Below are positions 1 through 13,096 of a stretch of DNA of 64,000 nt, one piece after another. Where the stretch lies: NCBI RefSeq assembly GCF_963259705.1, contig NC_081846.1:54279205-54343204 (forward strand), written 5' to 3'. Source of the stretch: Myotis daubentonii (lineage: Eukaryota > Chordata > Mammalia > Chiroptera > Vespertilionidae). The notes below the pieces were generated by a model that saw nothing but the letters and a program-made list of their open reading frames with translations, ran no database searches and had not been told where the DNA came from. The position numbers and the translations under genes are program-made. Numbering within the stretch: the stretch's first letter is position 1; each line of letters starts with the position of its first letter.

Positions 1-1714
1 CTCTAGAAAAGAACTACAAAAGCAAAAATTCTAGCTGGAAGCTCAGACATTTTTTAGGTCTTACAAATTATGAAACCATGACCACTGACAGAAACCTATC
101 CATTATACAAAATGACGTTATACCTTATTGTGGAAAACATAGGAATGTTCTCGAAGTAAATGGGCTTTTTACCATGTATGTTTATTCCATGCAACAATTA
201 CCAAATTATCTATGTGCTCTACGCTTGTTAGTTCCAAAACTTAGCTGTTCGTAGTGAAAATGCCCTTTTGTTCCTGACTTTTCCTGTCAGTCATATATTA
301 GTGTGTGTACCATTTTAAAGCCATGTACTCATTACCTTACATAATACATACTTTTAAAAAACCCAAATAGTCTCAAATTTTGAAAATGTTTCTTACGTTG
401 CTCTGGCATGCAACTGCCAAACAAATATAAATTCAGATTTCTATCAAACTTGTTTTCCATACTCAAGCTATTCTCTGATTATTTGGAACACACCAAGTGC
501 AATAGAAATTGAAGTTTAAAAAAAACTAAAATAAATAAGTATGATATCTTTAAAGGATTATGTTTAATTATTAAAACACAAATGTTGAAGTTTTTATTTT
601 TTTCCCTCTTTTCTTTTTCCACAACCATGTCCAAATTAAACCAAGTAAGATTATGAAAATGCTCATGGTACAGGATCCCTATGGGACCATTCATATTGTT
701 ATAATACTACAAAGTAGTAATACCAGTAAGCTATGAGGAAATGTTAATTCCTAGCTGGAAAATCCCAAAACAGGATGTTAGAGAGCAATGGAAAGTTGCC
801 TTCTCTAGTGGTGTATGTACAGTTAAAGGCATTCCCAACCAAATTCTATTATGAGATAAATAGAAACATCACTTTTAAGCACTTTGGAATGTTCTCACAG
901 TATTTGGCTTAGAGTAGACACTCGATTACAAGGTTGTTGAATAAACTAATAGGGCTCATTTCATTTTTTCTCCTCATCAACCTTCCAAGGTGGGTAATAC
1001 CATCACCATAACACATGGAAAGTCCTGGGTTATACAGCTACTCATCATGTGCAATATTCTTCCAACATTACACACATCTGATGCAACACTCATTCATTCA
1101 TTGATTTACTCATTTGTTCATTCAATTCATCTACAAAGCCAAACTTGTGGCTAATACATGTGAAGAGCACACAATCCAAGGGGAAACAGAGAGAGGGAAC
1201 TCACACAGTGTGTTCCAGAGTAAGTAGTACAATAGAGGTCAAGTCAGGCAGGGCCCCTGGAGGAGTGTTTTTTAGCTGAATCCTAGAGTAGAGATAATGT
1301 AATGAAATTGTTTCAATTCATGTTGCCTAAATCAGCACTTCTCAAACTATGCTTGAAGGAACACTAATGTTTGGCTTAATATCAATAAATATTCTATGGA
1401 TGACGGAATATTTTAATTAGCAGCAGTTGCTCTGTGGTTTGACTTGGCATTTCATTCATTGTAAATTATTTAAGTTGGCCTACTGTTTCACAAATGAGTC
1501 TGCTGGGTTTGATCACTCAGAATTAGTCTGACATAATCTGGTTCATTTATGCAATAAGAACCCACAGGTGGCCTGACAGCTGAATATTGTGACCGGGTAG
1601 GATTAAGGCACAAGACCCCAGACAGAAGGGACAATTGTTAAACATTGCATAACCCCATACTCAGCCTTCCTGTAGCTGATAGTTGGGGTGGTTTTTAATT
1701 TTTTCCTCAAACAT
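1..1714. other. Intergenic, AT-rich
   Basis: No gene is recognisable. The open frames are short and show no family resemblance. A CATT-rich stretch near 1090-1125 resembles the 3' tail of an old LINE, but I cannot assign it. Confidence 0.5.
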
Positions 1715-1902
1715 ATATTCTTTTTTAAAAACATCTTCTTAATTATGGTTGACATACAATATTAATTTCAGGTATACAACATAATGATTGAACATTTATG
1801 TACCTTACAAAGTGATCATCACAATAAGTCTAGCAACCATCTGTCACCATGCATAGTTATTATGATATTATTGACCCTGTTCCTTACACTGTACATTACA
1901 TC
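1715..1902 (+). repeat. Old L1 3'-end fragment (L1M type)
   Basis: The text (ACATACAATATTAATTTCAGG, then ACAACATAATGATT, then CACCATGCATAGTTATTA) is the familiar 3' region of ancient mammalian L1 elements. Related copies lie at about 2925-3100 and 33000-33180. A Ves SINE interrupts its right edge at 1903. Subfamily is not assigned. Confidence 0.6.
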
Positions 1903-1917
1903 CAGGTGGCTTTTCTT

Positions 1918-2132
1918 TTTTAATATATTTTATTGAGTTTTTTACAGAGAGGAAGGGAGAGGGATGGAGAGTTAGAAACATCGATGAGAGAGAAACATCG
2001 ATCAGCTGCCTCCTGCACTCCCCCTCCTGGGGATATGCCCACAACCAAGGTACATGCCCTTGACCAGAATCAAACCTGGGACCCTTCAGTCCGCAGGCCG
2101 ACGCTCTATCCACTGAGCCAAACTGGTCAGGG
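1918..2132 (-). mobile_element. Ves SINE (tRNA-derived), antisense
   Basis: On the minus strand it begins with the tRNA-like head (GGCTCAGTGGATAGAGC, then a B-box-like GGTTTGATTCTGG) and ends in an A-rich tail, seen here as T-rich at the left. It is flanked by a perfect 15-bp target duplication, CAGGTGGCTTTTCTT, at 1903-1917 and 2133-2147. This is a clean L1-driven insertion typical of vesper bats. The frames inside it on both strands are not genes. Confidence 0.93.
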
Positions 2133-2147
2133 CAGGTGGCTTTTCTT

Positions 2148-2890
2148 AATTGCTTAAGGAGAAACTGGACATTCTTGGTATGAATTTAGTGGGTGTAATA
2201 AAAAAAATCATTTTTAAAACAAAGTACAAGTGCTAATAAGCTGGATTGTTCAATATTTAAGTAAGAACCCCGAATCAATTTATCAAAGGAGCCTTTTGAA
2301 GTTGAATAAGGCAGAATCGCCTCTGTTCCAGGGTGAGACCAAGTAACACATACCTCGGAAAACCACTCAGTGCCCACATTTCCTGGGAGAACAGAGAAGA
2401 GAAGCAGCGGGTGGTTTGTTGAAAGGGGTAATCCGAGCAGAGTCATGTTGAAAGCTGAAGTCAGAATTGGGTTAGTTGGGAAATTTCACAGTGAGAGGGA
2501 GCCTCTCCGGGCAGCTCCAATTGTACACAGCAAGCGGCCAGGCTTCAATAACAACCTTGAGAGGAGCACACACACGCCTTTGTGAATTAGAAAGTTGGCA
2601 GCAACCTAAGTAGGCCCACCTTTTTCAGGGCGCTTCATGTTGTTTTTGTAGAAGGCTCACCTGGGTGCTGGCTATTTCTACTAAAATTTTCCCTCACGGT
2701 TAAAATGTGCAGTCATGAGAATATTCTGCAGGAGGTTTGTTTACGCTTGTCATGTTTTTAAATGTTTAGAGCGAGAGAGCACAAGTTCAGGGTGGCAGAG
2801 ATGCCCTCTACCACATGACAGGGCCCACCTCAGAGCCCACCTCAGAGCCCACCCTTCTAACAGCTAAAGGGGCTTTGATATTTAATAGCC
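2148..2890. other. Intergenic; short 13-bp triplication
   Basis: No gene is seen. At about 2824-2852 the text CCCACCTCAGAG is repeated in tandem (just over two units). Nothing else is assigned. Confidence 0.45.
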
Positions 2891-2924
2891 TGGGGTGTTC
2901 CTTATTTTATTTTACTTTTATTTA

Positions 2925-3105
2925 TTTATTCAAAAATTTAATTTTTTTTAAATTACAGTTTAGATTCAGCATTATTTTATTAGTAGTTTCAGGTGTACCG
3001 CATACTGATTAGACAATCCTATACTTTACAAAGTGTTCCACCTGATATTCCCGGTACCCACCTGGCAGCATGCATAGTCACCACAATTTTATTGACTAAG
3101 GCCGC
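2925..3105 (+). repeat. Old L1 3'-end fragment
   Basis: This is a second diverged copy of the L1 3' text (AGTTTCAGGTGTACCGCATA, then CAGCATGCATAGTCACCAC). It is more diverged than the copy at 33.0 kb. Confidence 0.5.
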
Positions 3106-4109
3106 TGCTTATTTTCTATGATACTTCATACTTGCACATCGCCTCTTTGGACACTGCAACTTGATTATGTTGGTGCGGAGATTCCTCCGTGCTGGAGTCT
3201 GAACAGCGGTAACAAGATTTGTTGAGCATTTGTTCTGTGCTGACCTCTTCCCAATAATTATTTCCCATTATGGCAGAGAAGCGGACTTTCTGATTCTGAA
3301 GTACAAAAACTCTGATTGCCACGCCTACAAATTTGTTCCACAGCACCGGGCTCGGGACACATGAGGAACACACCTGTCCTCAGCCGAGGTCTCAGGTCTT
3401 TTCTAGGCCTCCCGGGAAGGCTACTGCGCTTTCTTCTTCTGCAGGACTTCCCGTGGAGTGCAGCCTGTACTTTGGTTTCAGAGGGAGAGGAGGGCTGAGA
3501 AGAAGAGAAACAGGGAAAGCACTCTGCTTTTCATGTGAGGGCTGTGATTGTGTCTTTCTTGGAGAAAGTGCAAGTTGCATGCGTGTCCCATCCTTCCTCT
3601 TCTACATCTATCTCCCTCCACCCTATTTCTGGCTTTTTTTCTAAAACCTACCTTTGACCACAAGAGGGTAAAGAATAGGGTTGAGCAAAGAAAGCTTGAA
3701 AATAATTCCAGTTCTTTTCTTCTTATTTCAAATCCCAGAAACCATGTAAAACCATAACTTTCCCACGTTTAACACACCTACCTAAGCACCTGGCTCAATG
3801 GTACCTCTACTGTCACACCTCACCTGGCCTCCCTGTACTGTGTGGAAACACAGCAAGGACACAACACCGTTTCCACAGCTTGTGTACACCTGATTCTTGT
3901 CTTCAAGTTTGGAGTTTCAAAGCAAATCAAGTTATACTTTCTAAAACACAACCTTCCCAAATGAATAAAAAATGATTTTGAACGGAAATTTCTCAATCAA
4001 CTGTTTATGACATTTGCCTTTACTCTGTTTTCAAATACCAAATCAATCCTTACTAATTTTGACTTTGCCATGTGGTTGTTAAAGTCATTTCACTTTTAAA
4101 ACCCAACAA
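3106..4109. other. Intergenic, no gene recognised
   Basis: Several overlapping frames occur on both strands around 3316-3757. They have no recognisable domain and no splice context, so they are treated as chance frames. Confidence 0.4.
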
Positions 4110-4470
4110 CAACAAAAAAATGGAAATCCCTACTGAAGTGTACGTTAGTGGTATATACAAGTAAGTATTATGCAGCAATTAAAATTATGCTTGCAAAAAA
4201 TATTTTGGATAGAAACTGCTCAAGTTAAGTGAAAAGCAAAACACATAAACAGTGTGTTTGTAGAATATTACCAATTTTGCTTAAAACACGCATGTATACA
4301 CACATATAGACATGTACACACATTTAAACCCATAGAAATAAGACTAGAAAGAATCCAATGAACATGGTTAAGATGGTTAGAATGTGAGTGTTCTTTTTTC
4401 CTTTTTTATACTTTTCCAAATTTCTTACAATGAAGATGCATTTTTATAATAACAATTGTATTATAATGTA
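4110..4470 (+). repeat. Probable old L1 3' UTR fragment
   Basis: The pattern TATTATGCAGCAATTAAAAT, then GTTAAGTGAAAAGCAAAACAC, resembles the 3' part of L1M-type elements. It is diverged and its borders are approximate. Confidence 0.4.
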
Positions 4471-6200
4471 TTTATAACCAGCATCCTGAGAAAAAAGATA
4501 TGTAAATGGTTAATCTGTATACTTATTGGTGAAACTTGGGCTTTTGAAGACTACCATAAGAGAATGGCAAATTAGCATAGACCCCTAGAGGTGAGGCTCA
4601 CAGGACTCCAACATTAACACTCTTCTGTAAGAGGAGTGAGGCAACAGGACATTTCCTAGATTCTCCTATGGGCAGAAACCACATCTTCACATAGGATAGA
4701 GTCCCAGGGCCCTGGGCTTTGCTCTAGAACACTGAGGTTCTTAATAGAGAAATGCTCTTGTCCACAACACTTTGTCTCAAGTTTTCAAAAAGGAGTGTAA
4801 TATAATTAAATATACATGTCTTCACTGTATGTGAGAGCAAGAGATAGGGCCATCCATTGGGAATCCAATAAATTAGAATGTTGATGGGGGGCAAAGTCCT
4901 TTCCTGCCTCACAGATGGTTATATAGATGGAAGCAGAAAGGCATTTCAGTGGGAGGAGCCCATGGGTGATACCTAGAAAAAAGAACTTAGTGGCCAGATA
5001 AGTGCTAAGCTGTGGCTAATGTGGCTCAGCCGAGACATATGTAATACTTTAAACAATAAAAAAAATCTATGTCACAGGCAATAAAATATAGTATAGAAAC
5101 CAAGCTTTCATTTCAAAATAACTCAAGGTCTTCATTTCTTAAGAACTGTGGAAAAATATTGAAGTACACAGTTTACAAGACTCCCTTAAGATTCTCTTTC
5201 CCTTCTGTAATGGCACTCCTGCTAGTGCTTCATCCCAATATCCATTTTTCTTTCCTTCCTTAAAAATGGAACTCCTGATTTTGCTAGTGTTTAGAATAAA
5301 ATAAAACACTTCCCAAGTTGCCCAGGTGACTAAGTGCTGGGCGACAGTATAAGTAGAGGTATTGGGTGCAACACATGGGAAATTTACCTAAAGGGTAATT
5401 GGCAGGCTTTCTTTGTTCCTTCCTCTTTTATGCTGGACAAAAATACAAATGCTTTGGTTAGAACTGGAACACCTACTTTTTGAACCATGAGAGAACTTGC
5501 TAAGGATGGTGGACCAAGAAGAGAAAAGGGACTTGAGTCCTTGATAGTCATGGTACTTCCATAATGGTGATGAACTACCTCTGGTTTTTTGACTAAGGAA
5601 CAATCCTCTGTTTTATGCAAGCTACTATAATTCAGAGGTTTTTCTTGGCTTGCAGACCAATGTAATCTTGACTGATCCAAAGTTGAATCCCTTACATTAC
5701 GCGTGTCTATATCCTCCTTTACTAAAATGCCCTAGAAAAACTCCTCTCCACCTGCAGTCTCTAGGACCCTCACCTCTCCATGACAGGGCTCTTATGGCTC
5801 CACCCTCTCCTTTCTTTCTGACCCTGAGGGACAGGTGCCTATCCGTGGTCTCAAAATTCTGCAACACACATTCCACCGACTGGTGGGCAGTGGCAGAGCC
5901 TCTTTGGAAGGGCCCAGGGGACGAAACCAGGCATTCACAGCCATACCTCCCTTTAGGAGGAAGGGAACAGTATTGCATAACTTTTTTGGAAGTAAGACAA
6001 ATAAGGTACAATTTTTAATGTTGACAAGATACATTTTTCACATGTGCGAATAGCTTTATTAAAAATGTATATTTTTCCTTATAATTATTTCCTGTATTGA
6101 ATAAGAAATCAAACGGGGAAATTTTTCACAGCTTTTTGAGATAATAATATTTGAGATAGAGCCATCCTGGGGAAGCATTTTAATTCTCTGACTCACACTT
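4471..6200. other. Intergenic; possible short L1 3' tail at 5034-5067
   Basis: The short text ATATGTAATACTTTAAACAATAAA near 5040 matches the last bases of the L1 at 7.4-9.3 kb, so it may be a tiny 3' L1 remnant. The 98-122-residue frames at 5384-6034 overlap on opposite strands and show no domain. Confidence 0.4.
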
Positions 6201-6214
6201 ACATGGCATTTAAA

Positions 6215-6340
6215 TGCATTACTTCATTTTACCTTCTAAGCAACCCTGAGGGGTAAAAGGCTACGCTTAGCCTCTGTGCATAGGAGAAAGCTGAGGCTCT
6301 GAGAGGTAAAGTGTCTTGCTCAAGTTGACAAAGTATGACA
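6215..6340 (-). repeat. MIR-like SINE fragment
   Basis: The text (ACTTCATTTTACCTTCTAAG, then a GAGGCTCTGAGAGGTAAAG motif) is the conserved core of MIR, the old mammalian tRNA-derived SINE. Borders are approximate and strand is uncertain. Confidence 0.6.
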
Positions 6341-7412
6341 AGCTATATTGTTGTACCCAAATATGGGCTGCCCCACACCATGGTAGGATTAAACCTTGTC
6401 ACATATTTGATATCATGCTTGGCAGTGTGACTTGCTTGGGCTAATGAAATGTGAATAGAGGGCCAGATGCCAATTCTAAACACAAGCTTTAAGAGTGATT
6501 ATTCTACCTCCCTTCCCTTGCCATAGACCTGCATGCCCTGGGAATAAGCTGGGTCAGTGATAAAATACGTAGAGTTGAGCCTTAGCCAATCCACAGTGGA
6601 CATGTAAGCTGAACAAGAAATGATCCTGTGTTTATTTGAGGGTCATTTATTCCTGTCATACAATTTAGGCTAAGGTGACTGATGCACAAAGTCAGTGAGT
6701 GGAAAGCCTGGGGCTAAAAGATCATCCATCCAATTCAGCATTTGCTAAGTGGCCCCCACATTCCACCAGGACCCAAAGAGCTGAAGGAATTATAGGCAAC
6801 TGTCCACTCCCAATTATATCTCCCTTCCCATGATGGAAAGTTCTCCAATCTACTTGGACCTGGCAAGCTATTATCCCAGGCCAGCATTGACATTTCCCCA
6901 GACAGCCTGTCATCAGGCCATTCCAGCTAGAACTCAACACACAGCACTGTTCCCAACTGGTGCCAAAGCTCCTGAGGGCCCAGCCTGCTGCAGGCCTTCG
7001 CTGGACAATGGTTGCTCTGGCCCCTGGAGGAGCTGTTCTTTCACTGTCACCAAACCCCAGCTTCTGACTCCTCAGATGGCCCAGAGGACTAGGGGAGTTC
7101 CCCTGGAGTCTTTTCTCCTTCCCCTCTGCCCTGTTTCAACCACTCAATGTAGTAAGGGGTGGACAAAGCTTTGAAATTAGGTATGTTGCTCTAGTTCTAA
7201 GACAGAAGGCTCTCAGTATTCCTCAAGGAATAGGCTACTCAGAGTTCAGTTGAATTAAAAGGGAGATCAACAGATGTCTTGACAAGATCCAATCAGTACA
7301 GCAGCCATCACAAAGAAAGCCAATATCTAGGCCAGAGCTGTACCAGGACATCAATAGTGGCTGCCATGGCTTCCAAGGTAAAACTGAGTTCCCTCTACTT
7401 CACAACAAGATT
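6341..7412. other. Intergenic, no gene recognised
   Basis: The 114-residue frame at 6830-7174 lacks any recognisable domain and overlaps another frame on the opposite strand. No repeat is assigned with confidence. Confidence 0.4.
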
Positions 7413-7426
7413 AAGAATCAGCTTGG

Positions 7427-9268
7427 AAGAGAAACTAAAAATAAAAAATCCCATTTACCATTGCAACAACAACAAAAAAAATAAGATACCTAGGAATAAA
7501 TTTAACCAAGGAGGTAAAGGACCTGTACTCAGAAAATTACAGGCCACTGAAAAAAGAGATAGAGGAAGACATAAACAAATGGAAGAATATACCGTGTTCA
7601 TGCATTGGTAGAAACAACATCATTAAAATGTCCATACTACCCAAAGCAATCTATAGATTCAATGCAATCCCCATTAAAATACCAACAGCATATTTCAAAG
7701 ACCTAGAACAAACTTTCCAAAAATTCATCTGGAGTAAAAACAGACCCCAAATAGCTACAGCAATATTGAGAAAGAAGAACAATGTTGGAAGAATCATAAC
7801 ACCAGATATCAAGCTATATTCCAAAGCCACTACTCTCAGAATTGTCTGATACTGGCACAGGAACAGACATATAGACCAATGGAACAGAACAGAGAACTCA
7901 GAAATCGAAACAAGCCATTATGCTCAATTAATATTTGACAAAGGAGGCAAGAGCATACAATGGAGTCAAGACAGACTCTTCAATAAATGATGTTAGGAAA
8001 ATTGGACATATATTTTCAAAAAAATGAAACTATACCACCAACTTACACCATACACAAAAAGAAACTCAAAATGGATAAATTACTTAAACATAAGATGGGA
8101 AACCATAAAAATCTTAGAAGATTCCATAGGCAGCAAAATAGCAGACATATGTGGTAGCAATATCCTTACCAATACAGCTCCTAGAGCAATGGAAACTAAG
8201 GAAAAAATAAACAAATGGGACTACATCAAAATAAAAAGCTTCTGCATAGCAAAAGAAATCATCAACAAAACAACAAGAAAGCCCATTGCATGGGAGAACA
8301 CATTTGCCAATGTTCTCTCCAATAAGTGTTTAATCTCCAAAATTTACAGGGAACTCATACAACTTAACAAAAGGAAGATAAGCAATCCAATCAAAAAATG
8401 GGCAAAGAATCTAAAAAGACATTTTTCCAAAGAGGACATACAGAAGGTCCAGAGACATATGAAAACATGCTCAAAGTCACTAATCATCTGAGAGATTCAA
8501 ATCAAAACAACAATGAGGTACCATCACACACCTGTCAGAATGGCTATCATCAACAACTTAACAAATGACAAGTGCTGGCAAGGATGCAGAGAAAAAGGAG
8601 CCCTCATGCACTGCTGATGGGAATGCAGACTGGTGCAGCCACTGTGAAAAATAGTATGGTGTTTCCTCAAAAAATTAAAGAATGGAATTTCCATTTGACC
8701 CAGTAATCCCACTTCTAGGAATGCATCCCAAGAAAACAGAAACACCAATCAGAAAGGATATATGCACCCCTATGTTCATAGCAGCACAATTTACAATAGC
8801 TAAGATTTGGAAACAGCCTAAGTGCCCATCAGCAGATGAGTAGATTAGAAAACTGTGGTACCTCCACACAACGGAATACTATGCTGCTGTAAAAAAGAAG
8901 GAATTCTTACCATTTGCAACAGCATGGATGGAACTGGAGAACACTATGCTAAGTGAAATAAGCCAGTAAGAGAAAGATAAATATCACATGGTCTCACTTA
9001 TTTGTGGAATATAATGAACAACATAAACTGATAAACAAAAATAGAAGCATCAGACTGTACAACCTATGAGGGAAGTGGGGGGGGGGGGGCGCAGGATAAG
9101 TGATCAACCAAAGGGCTTGTATGCATGCATATGAGCAAAACCAATGCACACAGACAGTAGGGGGGGGGGTGAGGGCTTGTGCTTGGGGGAGGGGTGGCAG
9201 GGGAGGGGTCAATGGGGGAAAAAGGAGACTCATGTAATACTTTATACAATAAAGACTTTAAAAAAAAA
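7427..9268 (+). mobile_element. 5'-truncated LINE-1 with degraded ORF2 3' end
   Basis: The translated pieces at about 7628-7849 and 8024-8491 read as the C-terminal part of L1 ORF2 (for example [19 protein letters not shown] and the [17 protein letters not shown] segment). They are in broken frames with stops, so ORF2 is dead. The 3' UTR has G-runs near 9079 and 9160, and the element ends with an AATAAA signal and a poly-A tail at about 9249-9268. The flanks carry a perfect 14-bp duplication, AAGAATCAGCTTGG, at 7413-7426 and 9269-9282. This marks an independent, fairly recent insertion, strongly 5' truncated. Confidence 0.93.
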
Positions 9269-9282
9269 AAGAATCAGCTTGG

Positions 9283-9512
9283 GCCCTCGAAGGTGTGGCT
9301 CAGTTGGTTGAGTTTTGTCCCATGATCCAAAATGTTACCAGTTCGATTCCTGGTCAGGGCACATATCCAGGTTGTGGGTTTGATCCCTGGTTGAGGTCAT
9401 TTGAGAGGCAACCAATCAATGTTTCTCTCTTTCATCCATGTCTCTCTCTCTCTCTCTCTCTTTCTTCCTCTCCCTTCCTTTCTGTAAAATCAATAAAAAC
9501 ACATTTAAAAAG
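9283..9512 (+). mobile_element. Ves SINE inserted at the L1 3' target duplication
   Basis: The tRNA-like head (GGTGTGGCTCAGTTGGTTGAG; GTTCGATTCCTGGTCAGGGC) is followed by the duplicated CAGGG/TTGATCCCTGGT body, a (CT)n block and an A-rich tail. The 10-bp GAATCAGCTT at 9271-9280 recurs at 9513-9522, so this SINE reused the L1's own duplicated site. Confidence 0.9.
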
Positions 9513-9522
9513 GAATCAGCTT

Positions 9523-9942
9523 ATGAGTTGGGGCACAGGAGCTTGGGGGTCCCCAAAAATCCCACTGGAACCACTTGGTCATCCTCCCCCGGCTGGGGTG
9601 GCCTGAGAAAGCACAGTTTACATTTCATTTACATAATACACTGAATAATCATATTTGTCATAGCAGGTGCTTTCTTGCCAAAAGTATCTTTGCACCACCA
9701 ACAAATGCTTGGGCTCCTTATGATGACTTAGAGTTTTCCTGTATGAGTTTCCTGTATATTTTATTATCAATAGCAGCATTGTTAGTTGATATAAGAGAAT
9801 AATGGGGAAATTTTTAACATCTACCAGGAAACAAAACTGATCCAGTTACAGTGCTTTTTAAGGAAAATGACTTATTCTTTGGCTTGTTGTGGGAGCCATG
9901 ATACTTTTAGTAACCCCTCTTAAAGTTTATTTAAAAATCTCA
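9523..9942. other. Intergenic, no feature recognised
   Basis: Unique-looking AT-rich sequence between two Ves SINEs. No gene is seen. Confidence 0.4.
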
Positions 9943-9955
9943 TTGCCATCCTGGC

Positions 9956-10214
9956 CTGGTGGCACAATTGTTTAGAGTGTTGTTCCGTACACCGAAAAGG
10001 TTTCATGTTTGATTCTTGGTCAGGGCACATACCTAGGTTGCTGGTTCAATCCCCAGTCAGGATGCATGCAGAAGGCAGCCCATCAATGTTTCTCTCTTTC
10101 TCTTTCTCTCTTCTCTCCCCCCCTTTCTCTCTCTCTCCCTCTCTCTTCCTTCCTCTCTAAAATGAATTTAAAAAAAACATGTCCTTGGGTGAGGATTAAA
10201 AATTAATAAATAAT
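9956..10214 (+). mobile_element. Ves SINE
   Basis: It carries a degraded tRNA-like head (CTGGCCTGGTGGCACAATTG; GATTCTTGGTCAGGGCACAT), a (TC)n block and an A-rich tail. It is flanked by the 13-bp duplication AAAAATCTCATTG at 9943-9955 and 10215-10227. Confidence 0.88.
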
Positions 10215-10227
10215 AAAAATCTCATTG

Positions 10228-11319
10228 TCTTATTTCAAGGTTTATTATCAAATTTTTCAGGAAGAAATGACTTTACCACAGGGTAGGTGATGTGAAGAGA
10301 TGTAGGGAAAGCCAGTACATATTTCTGATGTATTTTGAGGACAAGGTTACCTTCTCCAGAAAAGTATCTACAAATTCACTAAGCATTTGTTCACCTAAGT
10401 GAGCCCACAATTCAACTCTTTGCCCCGGGTCTGCTTCTGAAGAGGATGAGGCCTGAGGAGAAATGAGGAGGAATAGAAATTAGAACAGGGTATTACCCAA
10501 AGATTCAAAGGAGGAAGTTTTGGATACAGCTTGCCAGACAGGTTTGACTTTCAGAACAGAAGTGATACCGAGGTCAGTTAGGGCTATATTTTACTTTCTT
10601 TAGAACAAATTGTATCTTGTAAATGGATCGATTTCTATGTTCATGTATTCTGGTCAAGTCCTATGTGTGTGCCTGTGTGTGTGAACGTGCCTGTGTGTGT
10701 CCCAAAAGCTAAAAGCAAAGGGGATTTTCCCCACTTTGGTGAAGTTAGCTGCAGAGCTCTGTTTCTAGAAGCCATAAATCCCACTCACAGCAGCTGTTCC
10801 AACTACAGAGCCAGGGGAGAAACTCAAGAGGAAGGATGGGAACAGCTGTTATAACGGATTCTGTGCCCTCCTCTCTCCCCACAGATCCCTTTTAATAGCT
10901 GTTAGTGTCTCTTTTGCGAGTTTTTACATGGCATCTATAGTTGAACTCTGTTTCCCCAGATCTCCTCATGGCCACACCCTTGCCTCCCTGGGGTCTTGCT
11001 CAATGTCCCCTTTTCAGTGAGTCTTTTCTGCCCACCCCACTTAACCAGCCACCCTTCCCTCTCCAAACTGACATTCTCCTTTCCACTTATTCTCTTTCCA
11101 CTTATTCTCTCCACGACACTATTTTATTCTTTTACAGTGTAATCTTTGATGCACACAAAATAATCTACATAAGATATATGTAAATTAGAAACATACTAAT
11201 AAAATAAACACCTATGAAGTTCACCACAAATTAAGAATTAATACATTTTAAACGCCCTGTCCTCTTCTCTATCTTATCCCTCATATGGGCACGAGGAGAA
11301 TGTGCATAGCAGTACATAA
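10228..11319. other. Intergenic, short GT-rich tract near 10663
   Basis: A short, impure TGTG-rich tract occurs at about 10660-10700. No gene or clear transposon is recognised. Confidence 0.4.
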
Positions 11320-11600
11320 TAATTATAACACATAACTAAAAACAGCACAAATATCCCTCCAACAAAGAACAGATAAATGAATTATGTTATATTCACCCCA
11401 TAGCATGCTCATCAGTGGAAATGAATGCACGATAGCTACACACAACTGAGCGTGAATAAATCTTAGAAACATAATGAGTGGAATAATTAAGTCCCAGAAG
11501 ACCAAACAGAATATGATGCCATTAATAAAAAGCTCTAAAACAAGCAAAACTATGTTAATAACATGAATCTTAGTAAATGTTACACTGTGAGATACATTCA
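11320..11600 (+). repeat. Old L1 3' fragment
   Basis: The text includes a 'sample of the L1 3' end' pattern: AAAGAACAGATAAATGAATT, a CATCAGTGGAAATGAATG segment and GAATAAATCTTAGAAACATAATG. It is a diverged L1 3' region. Borders are approximate. Confidence 0.5.
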
Positions 11601-11604
11601 TCAT

Positions 11605-13090
11605 CTTTATCTTAGTTTATGATTCAGATAGGACTCTTCCAACTTCAACATACATGTAAAATAATGTCTTCTAAATTCATGCCAATTTAAAAAACTGTTA
11701 GTTCCAAAAACACAAAACTACATTTAGCCTTCCAAGTTAGAAAATAAAAGTCAATCTTAACACTTTGTTTCTTGCCCCTCCTGTAACACTGGTCACCCAG
11801 TCAGGTATCTGCCTCTTGAATCTGTCTCCAGTCTCCATCCAAATTCTTATCTACCATTTCCTTAATTCAGATCTTCAACCTTGAATTCTGGACAATTACT
11901 AGTTTTCTAATTCACCTCCCAGTTTCAGTCTATTCTTAAAGTATCTTTCTGTGAATTATCCAGAATATCATTTCTAAAAAATTTGTTTTTATAAACTTCA
12001 AATCAATTTAATATGATTTACTAAAAGGCTGAACTTGGTGGGAGTCTAAACCTAAAACAGTTTTTCCCCCCAATTACAACATTCATTTGTTCTTTCCAGT
12101 TACTTTCAGATTACTTCCAGTCCAGTCCATTTTAAAGCAGTTAAAACTTCGCTGTCATATGGTTCTTTTCCCCTTCCTCCAACTCCTGCTGCTTAACCAA
12201 TGGCCTGAAACCTGTAGGGAACAGGAGATGTGGTCCTCATCTTTAGTATTTTCACTTCTCAGGTAAGAATGTGGGGAGTCAGGGGTATAGAAGTTATGGA
12301 AAGAGACAATCAGGCGCTGTTGTAGTTCTCTCTTGACTACACTGGTTATTGATCCAATCCTTGGATGTGGCCTCTTTTGAAGCACAGTATGAATTCACTT
12401 TGGGGCATGGTGTGTTCTTATAAAGTTCTGAGTATAGGATATCTGATCCAGCTTAACTTATTCCAGTTCCTATGGAGCCAGCACACAATGGCCAGTTGTT
12501 AAAATTTCAGAAATTATTTTAACTGGTTGTTAATCCATTGATAGCTTGAAATCAGCCATGATAGGAGAATTCACAGTACACAAATTGGCAAAAATTACAA
12601 ATTAGTTCAATTTTATTTTTGGCAAGCCAGTTGTCAAATATGTAGAATGTCCATAGCTTCCATCTCCTATTTTCAGTGATCTACCCCAGAGCCTCTTGAG
12701 GCTGAAACTCCTTCACCCCAGGCTTTTTGGGTGGGGTACTGACAAGATGGTTGAAGCTGACTACAAAGTGTTCAAGTGACTCAGAGGAAAATCATGCACC
12801 CTTGCCACACCAAAGGGTGTGAGTGCCAACAACTGCACTGTTAGCTGTTCACTCTACCCTGTCATCTCTATCCAAATCTCTGATCATTTTGCTCAAATTA
12901 AGTTCATAGCAACTTAGTGTAATCAACTGCCTGACCTGGCATGCAGCTCAGAAAAGACTGATCTCCCTTTCCTAGGACTTCCTCAATGTCTGGAAGCAAT
13001 TTTCCTGGAGTCTCCTTTCTACTCAGGGGGGAGGACTAACATATACAAACATCACTCCCGAGGTCTTGTTATCCTGACCAGTTTGCTGGG
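11605..13090. other. Intergenic, no gene recognised
   Basis: Frames are short and without domains. No repeat is assigned with confidence. Confidence 0.4.
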
Positions 13091-13096
13091 GCAGCA

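Noticed and set aside
1868..2157. Overlapping frames on both strands near 2 kb
   Set aside because: They fall inside a Ves SINE, which gives similar frames at other copies.
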